Shown here: piece after piece, positions 47,197 to 49,479 of the stretch
Position numbering within the stretch: position 1 is the first letter of the stretch
Layout: the number at the start of each line of letters is the position of its first letter
Origin: Halomonas organivorans
GTDB lineage: Bacteria > Pseudomonadota > Gammaproteobacteria > Pseudomonadales > Halomonadaceae
Length of the DNA: 49,479 nucleotides
Reading direction: 5' to 3'
NCBI RefSeq assembly: GCF_014192055.1
Contig: NZ_JACHXM010000027.1
Coordinates: forward strand, 1-49,479
Program-made: the position numbers and the translations under genes
The notes under the pieces: generated by a model
The model's input: only the letters and a program-made list of their open reading frames with translations
Told to the model about the DNA's origin: nothing
Databases searched by the model: none

Positions 47197-47703
47197 ATGA
47201 AAGACAAACTACTAGGGTCAGATTTTAGCTTTTTTGATGGCTTGAATTACGACTTGCTTGCCTCTGTTTTTATTGCGGTTTTGGGCTATTGTCTGGTCCA
47301 TGCTTTTACTTCATGGCGTGACAGGGTCAATAAGAGAAGGGAGATAAGGGCTGAGTTTTTGAATCGATCATACGACCAAGTGGCGAAGATTGTTACTGCT
47401 GACAGCTGGGGGCTAGATGAGATTAGGAAGGTCTTTGCGGATATACAGCTGGCAGGGAGTGATGCTCAGATAAGGGCTGTTGTTGAAGTTTCGAGACAGA
47501 TGCCCGGTGCTTTCAGGGGGGAAGATGGAGGAAAGATCGATGTTGACCCTGTATTAAGAACAATACGAGAGGAGTTTCGGCGTGAGCTTGGTATGAAACG
47601 TGCGGATATGGATTTCGTATGGCTCCAGTCAACACGAAATAGGGACGACCAGGGCGCGCAGCCAGCGCGACCGGACGGTAGAGACGAAAACGCCTCTCGC
47701 TAG
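47197..47703 (+). CDS. Low-G+C membrane protein, accessory gene
   Basis: The 168-residue protein MKDKLLGSDFSFFDGLNYDL has one membrane helix (LASVFIAVLGYCLVHAFTSW) and a cytoplasmic helical domain (VNKRREIRAEFLNRSYDQVA). The gene is far more A+T-rich than its neighbours (frequent TTT, ATT and AAA codons), a sign of recent transfer. ATG 47197 is chosen over TTG 47179. It could be an exclusion or lysogenic conversion factor. Confidence 0.72.
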   Translation: MKDKLLGSDFSFFDGLNYDLLASVFIAVLGYCLVHAFTSWRDRVNKRREIRAEFLNRSYDQVAKIVTADSWGLDEIRKVFADIQLAGSDAQIRAVVEVSRQMPGAFRGEDGGKIDVDPVLRTIREEFRRELGMKRADMDFVWLQSTRNRDDQGAQPARPDGRDENASR

Positions 47704-47740
47704 AGGCCGCTATGCAAAGTTGATCAAATCGGCTGCAAGC

Positions 47741-47752
47741 TATACTCCCACC
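47741..47752 (+). promoter_or_regulatory. Promoter of a likely leaderless SRAP mRNA
   Basis: TATACT (47741-47746) is a strong -10, six bases before the ATG, so transcription should begin at or next to the start codon. No SD is present (CCCACC). A possible -35 (TTGATC, 47720-47725) is 15 bp upstream, slightly short. Confidence 0.55.
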
Positions 47753-48430
47753 ATGTGTGGACGATTCGCCCTTTACGACATCCCCCGCGTTCGGCGGTCG
47801 CTTCGGATCATCCTCGGCGAGGACTTCGAGCCGTTGCCGACATCTCCGCGCTACAACGTGTGCCCCGGCACCTGGATCACCGCGGCCTGGCACTCCGGCG
47901 AGGGCGCGCCACTGGCCCTGGGTCAGCTGTGGTGGGGCTACCGCCCGCACTGGGCCACCGGCAAAGCGCCCGAGCCGATCAACGCCAAGTCGGAAGGCGT
48001 GGCCACGTCACGCTATTTCCGTTCGGCGTTCGCCCGGCACCGCTGCCTGGTACCGGCAGACGGCTGGTACGAATGGCTGGCCCTGCTGGACGGCAAGCAA
48101 CCGCACTACATCACCCGGGCCGATCGGGAGCCGCTGTGGCTGGCCGGGATCTGGACCGAGCGACCCGACGGCAACCCAGGCTGCGCGATCCTCACCGAGC
48201 CCGCCCGCGGTGCCGCCGCCGAGATCCACGACCGCATGCCGCTGGCGTTGGATGATGACAGTCTGGCGCCCTGGCTCGACCCTCACATGACAGACCGCGA
48301 GGCCCTACGAGGCGCCGTCCACCACCTCGATGACGAGCTGCTTACGCACTGGCCGGTGAGCCGCCGCGTCAACCGCCCAGCAAATGACGACGCCTCGCTG
48401 ATCGAGCCGGCTGACGATGAGATGGGGTGA
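47753..48430 (+). CDS. SRAP domain protein (YedK/HMCES-like)
   Basis: The 225-residue protein begins MCGRFAL, which exposes Cys2 as catalytic nucleophile after Met removal. Other active-site positions are N77 (INAKSE), E107 (GWYEW) and H159 (IHDRMP). SRAP proteins form a DNA-protein crosslink with abasic sites in single-stranded DNA to shield them. Length is normal. A leaderless message is likely. It lies beside the LexA-controlled operon, together forming a DNA-damage group near attR. Confidence 0.93.
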   Translation: MCGRFALYDIPRVRRSLRIILGEDFEPLPTSPRYNVCPGTWITAAWHSGEGAPLALGQLWWGYRPHWATGKAPEPINAKSEGVATSRYFRSAFARHRCLVPADGWYEWLALLDGKQPHYITRADREPLWLAGIWTERPDGNPGCAILTEPARGAAAEIHDRMPLALDDDSLAPWLDPHMTDREALRGAVHHLDDELLTHWPVSRRVNRPANDDASLIEPADDEMG

Positions 48431-48568
48431 TGTCCTACGGTACGGGCGCATCCCGCGCACTACGTTAAGGGTGTGGCGTCAGGACGATGCGCGCTCTCGC
48501 CGGAGCCGCCCGCGACTCAACCGACACCACATCTCCTCAAGTAGAATTCAGGGCCAGGGATGGCCCGA
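48431..48568. other. Intergenic stretch between convergent genes
   Basis: The 138 bp separate the SRAP gene (+) from the leftward operon end. I see no gene and no clear terminator with a T run; convergent transcription may meet here. Confidence 0.5.
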
Positions 48569-48868
48569 CTACCACGGCACCCGCCTGGCAACCTGGCCCA
48601 GCTGCGCGGCGCGACGCCGGCAATACCGCCACACTCCCTCCGTGACATCGTGCCGGCGCTCGAGCAGATACGTCGGCGACCCCGGCTCCCACCACTCCCA
48701 GCGCCGATCACGATGGCCGAGCAGCACCCGCCCGCTGATCAGCCAGCCCTGCCACACCACGTGGTACTCCACCACCCGATTGCCCGGCGCAGCCCCACGG
48801 CGCAGGCTGACCCAGCCCCGCCGCTCCAATCGCTTGCGCCATAGCAACGACTCACGGCCGGTGGCCAC
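48569..48868 (-). CDS. Hypothetical basic Trp/Arg-rich protein in SOS operon
   Basis: The 99-residue protein (GTG start, MATGRESLLWRKRLERRGWV) is very rich in Arg and Trp (EYHVVWQGWLISGRVLLGHR) with a beta-like middle and a basic C-terminus. GGAGG precedes the GTG, and it begins one base after the stop of the DUF1654-like gene, so both are under the same LexA site. Basic charge suggests nucleic acid binding. No family recognised. Confidence 0.7.
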   Translation of the reverse strand: MATGRESLLWRKRLERRGWVSLRRGAAPGNRVVEYHVVWQGWLISGRVLLGHRDRRWEWWEPGSPTYLLERRHDVTEGVWRYCRRRAAQLGQVARRVPW

Positions 48869-48869
48869 G

Positions 48870-49091
48870 TCACGCCTCCGACGGTACCCAGCTGACCAAC
48901 CAACCCTCCGGGGTCCGCGTGATGTCCACGTTCTCGTTCTCATCGATCTCGCCAATGATACGATCCCAGGCGTCGAGGTCGTCGCCGTCCTCGGGTTTCA
49001 GATGCACCTGGCGTTTCTCACGCCGGTTCGCCGCCTGGATCTCGATCTGGATACGCTGCCCGAGCAGCTGGTACGGAGATGGTTTGGGCAC
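48870..49091 (-). CDS. DUF1654-like SOS-regulated protein
   Basis: The 73-residue protein (GTG start, MPKPSPYQLLGQRIQIEIQA) has the DUF1654 pattern: PYQLLGQRIQ, then DDLDAWDRIIGEIDENENVD and a final VSWVPSEA. The family is known mainly from Pseudomonas and relatives, often with LexA control. GGGAGG lies seven bases before the GTG, and a perfect LexA box is 19 bp upstream. Function unknown; a role in the damage response is inferred. Confidence 0.8.
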   Translation of the reverse strand: MPKPSPYQLLGQRIQIEIQAANRREKRQVHLKPEDGDDLDAWDRIIGEIDENENVDITRTPEGWLVSWVPSEA

Positions 49092-49109
49092 GGTCGCGCC
49101 TCCCTGTGA

Positions 49110-49125
49110 CTGTATGCGTGTACAG
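49110..49125 (-). promoter_or_regulatory. LexA (SOS) box of the right-end operon
   Basis: CTGTATGCGTGTACAG fits CTGT-N8-ACAG exactly. Read leftward it overlaps a possible -10 (TACAGT) and lies just before the DUF1654-like start, so LexA should repress the operon. Confidence 0.85.
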
Positions 49126-49228
49126 TATCGGCAGGGAAGGGGTGGGGTGCAAGGTGGGTGGTGTCGAATCTGCACCGGGCGTGAGGGCGTGATTGACACT
49201 TCGGCCCGGCGAGCGGCATCATCCGGGT

Positions 49229-49334
49229 ATGACCCTATTCCGACCGACACAACGCATCCGCCAGTGGTGGCCCTTCTGAGAAGGGCGGCCGCTGACGTGT
49301 GAGATGACGACGCCGCCCACCGGGGCGGCGTTTT
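49229..49334 (+). ncRNA. Candidate phage small RNA
   Basis: A short transcript of about 105 nt could run from the TTGACA/CATCAT promoter (18-bp spacing, start near 49229) to the terminator at 49310-49334. It would contain the perfect seven-pair hairpin at 49270-49286. Promoter, two stems and terminator are visible; no expression evidence exists. Confidence 0.35.
49310..49334 (+). terminator. Terminator before attR
   Basis: ACGCCGCC (49310-49317) and GGCGGCGT (49324-49331) with one further C-G pair, then TTTTCGTTT. It would insulate the host gene from rightward phage transcription. Confidence 0.85.
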
Positions 49335-49380
49335 CGTTTGTCTGGCCCCGGCACGGGCTGGCGCAGGTACCGCGAACGAT

Positions 49381-49401
49381 CTGGGTAAGATCCTGGGTAA
49401 C
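49381..49401. promoter_or_regulatory. Right arm-type integrase sites
   Basis: CTGGGTAA occurs twice (49381-49388 and 49393-49400, separated by GATC), identical to the pair at 154-173, and 37 bp from attR. Confidence 0.65.
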
Positions 49402-49437
49402 AAACAGAGCCCGAAAATAGAAACCACTGCAAAATCA

Positions 49438-49479
49438 AGGACCCTATCGCCATGTCCGTGCTGATGATCGATAACTACG
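49438..49479 (+). repeat. trpG: attR core and intact start of the target gene
   Basis: This exact copy of 1-42 places AGGA and ATG (49452) before codons MSVLMIDNY and a final G, as expected for the D of TrpG/PabA. The host coding frame most likely continues past the window end, so the gene keeps its first codons and SD but loses its native promoter. The gene symbol is inferred from nine residues. Confidence 0.7.

Larger units (their letters stand above)
49092..49437 (+). other. Right-end non-coding stretch before attR
   Basis: This 346-bp stretch has no gene. In order it holds the LexA box, a possible rightward promoter TTGACA (49193-49198) with CATCAT (49217-49222), hairpin GCCCTTC-TGA-GAAGGGC (49270-49286), a strong terminator at 49310-49334, and the arm-type pair at 49381-49401. 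I see no good promoter between that terminator and attR. Confidence 0.6.

Noticed and set aside
49381..49437. Phage promoter driving trpG from the arm-site region
   Set aside because: TAAGAT could serve as a -10, but no acceptable -35 is found at 16-18 bp; kept only as an open question.
1..49479. CRISPR array or insertion sequence
   Set aside because: No regular repeat-spacer array and no transposase or terminal inverted repeats were seen on either strand; the only phage-end repeat is the att core.

Overview
The window is a complete temperate-phage genome (about 49.4 kb) integrated in a high-G+C gammaproteobacterial chromosome, most likely Halomonadaceae or a relative. The host guess is inference from base composition, an RdgC gene, a DUF1654-like gene with a LexA box, and the target gene. 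A 42-bp direct repeat closes both ends (1-42 and 49438-49479). Each copy reads MSVLMIDNY in its coding part, the start of a trpG/pabA-type glutamine amidotransferase, so the target is the 5' end of that gene. The layout is lambda-like with an HK97-type head and a long-tail (siphovirus) module.

Left arm: attL, integrase (+), then a dense leftward operon (11728 to 1378) of about 20 small, mostly overlapping genes. These run from a LuxR-type HTH protein to an AlpA-type excisionase and include a cytosine DNA methyltransferase, RdgC, a Lar-like zinc-ribbon protein and several Cys-rich small proteins. The immunity region (11748-12873) holds an S24-family CI repressor, a Cro and clear repressor operators with consensus GTAAG-N4-CTTAC at both the leftward and rightward promoters. 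Rightward early genes follow: a second Cro-like protein, a pair of paralogous small proteins, an O/DnaT-like initiator with iterons inside its gene (likely ori), a lambda P-like protein overlapping it by about 420 nt, small unknowns, a NinI-type phosphatase, a VRR-NUC nuclease and a gene in the position of Q.

A HicAB toxin-antitoxin pair with its own promoter and operator separates early from late genes. The late region opens with a candidate promoter, a strong hairpin terminator and an initiator-like tRNA (CAU). Lysozyme, two membrane lysis proteins, HNH, TerS, TerL, portal, S49 protease, capsid, connectors, tail tube and tail assembly chaperones follow; the chaperones are joined by an A AAA AAC -1 frameshift site. 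A non-structural cassette sits inside the tail module (33868-37247): two antirepressor-type proteins, a lipoprotein and a Gly-rich membrane protein. It is followed by a very long tape measure protein with five EF-hand loops, tail-tip proteins and a fibre.

The right end carries accessory genes: a low-G+C membrane protein, an SRAP (YedK/HMCES-like) DNA-damage protein, and a leftward two-gene operon behind a perfect LexA box. A possible small RNA lies before attR. The most novel leads are the antirepressor leader, whose ribosome binding site can pair with an upstream anti-SD, the EF-hand tape measure, the initiator-like tRNA at the late leader, the in-gene origin, and the SOS/DNA-damage group beside attR.
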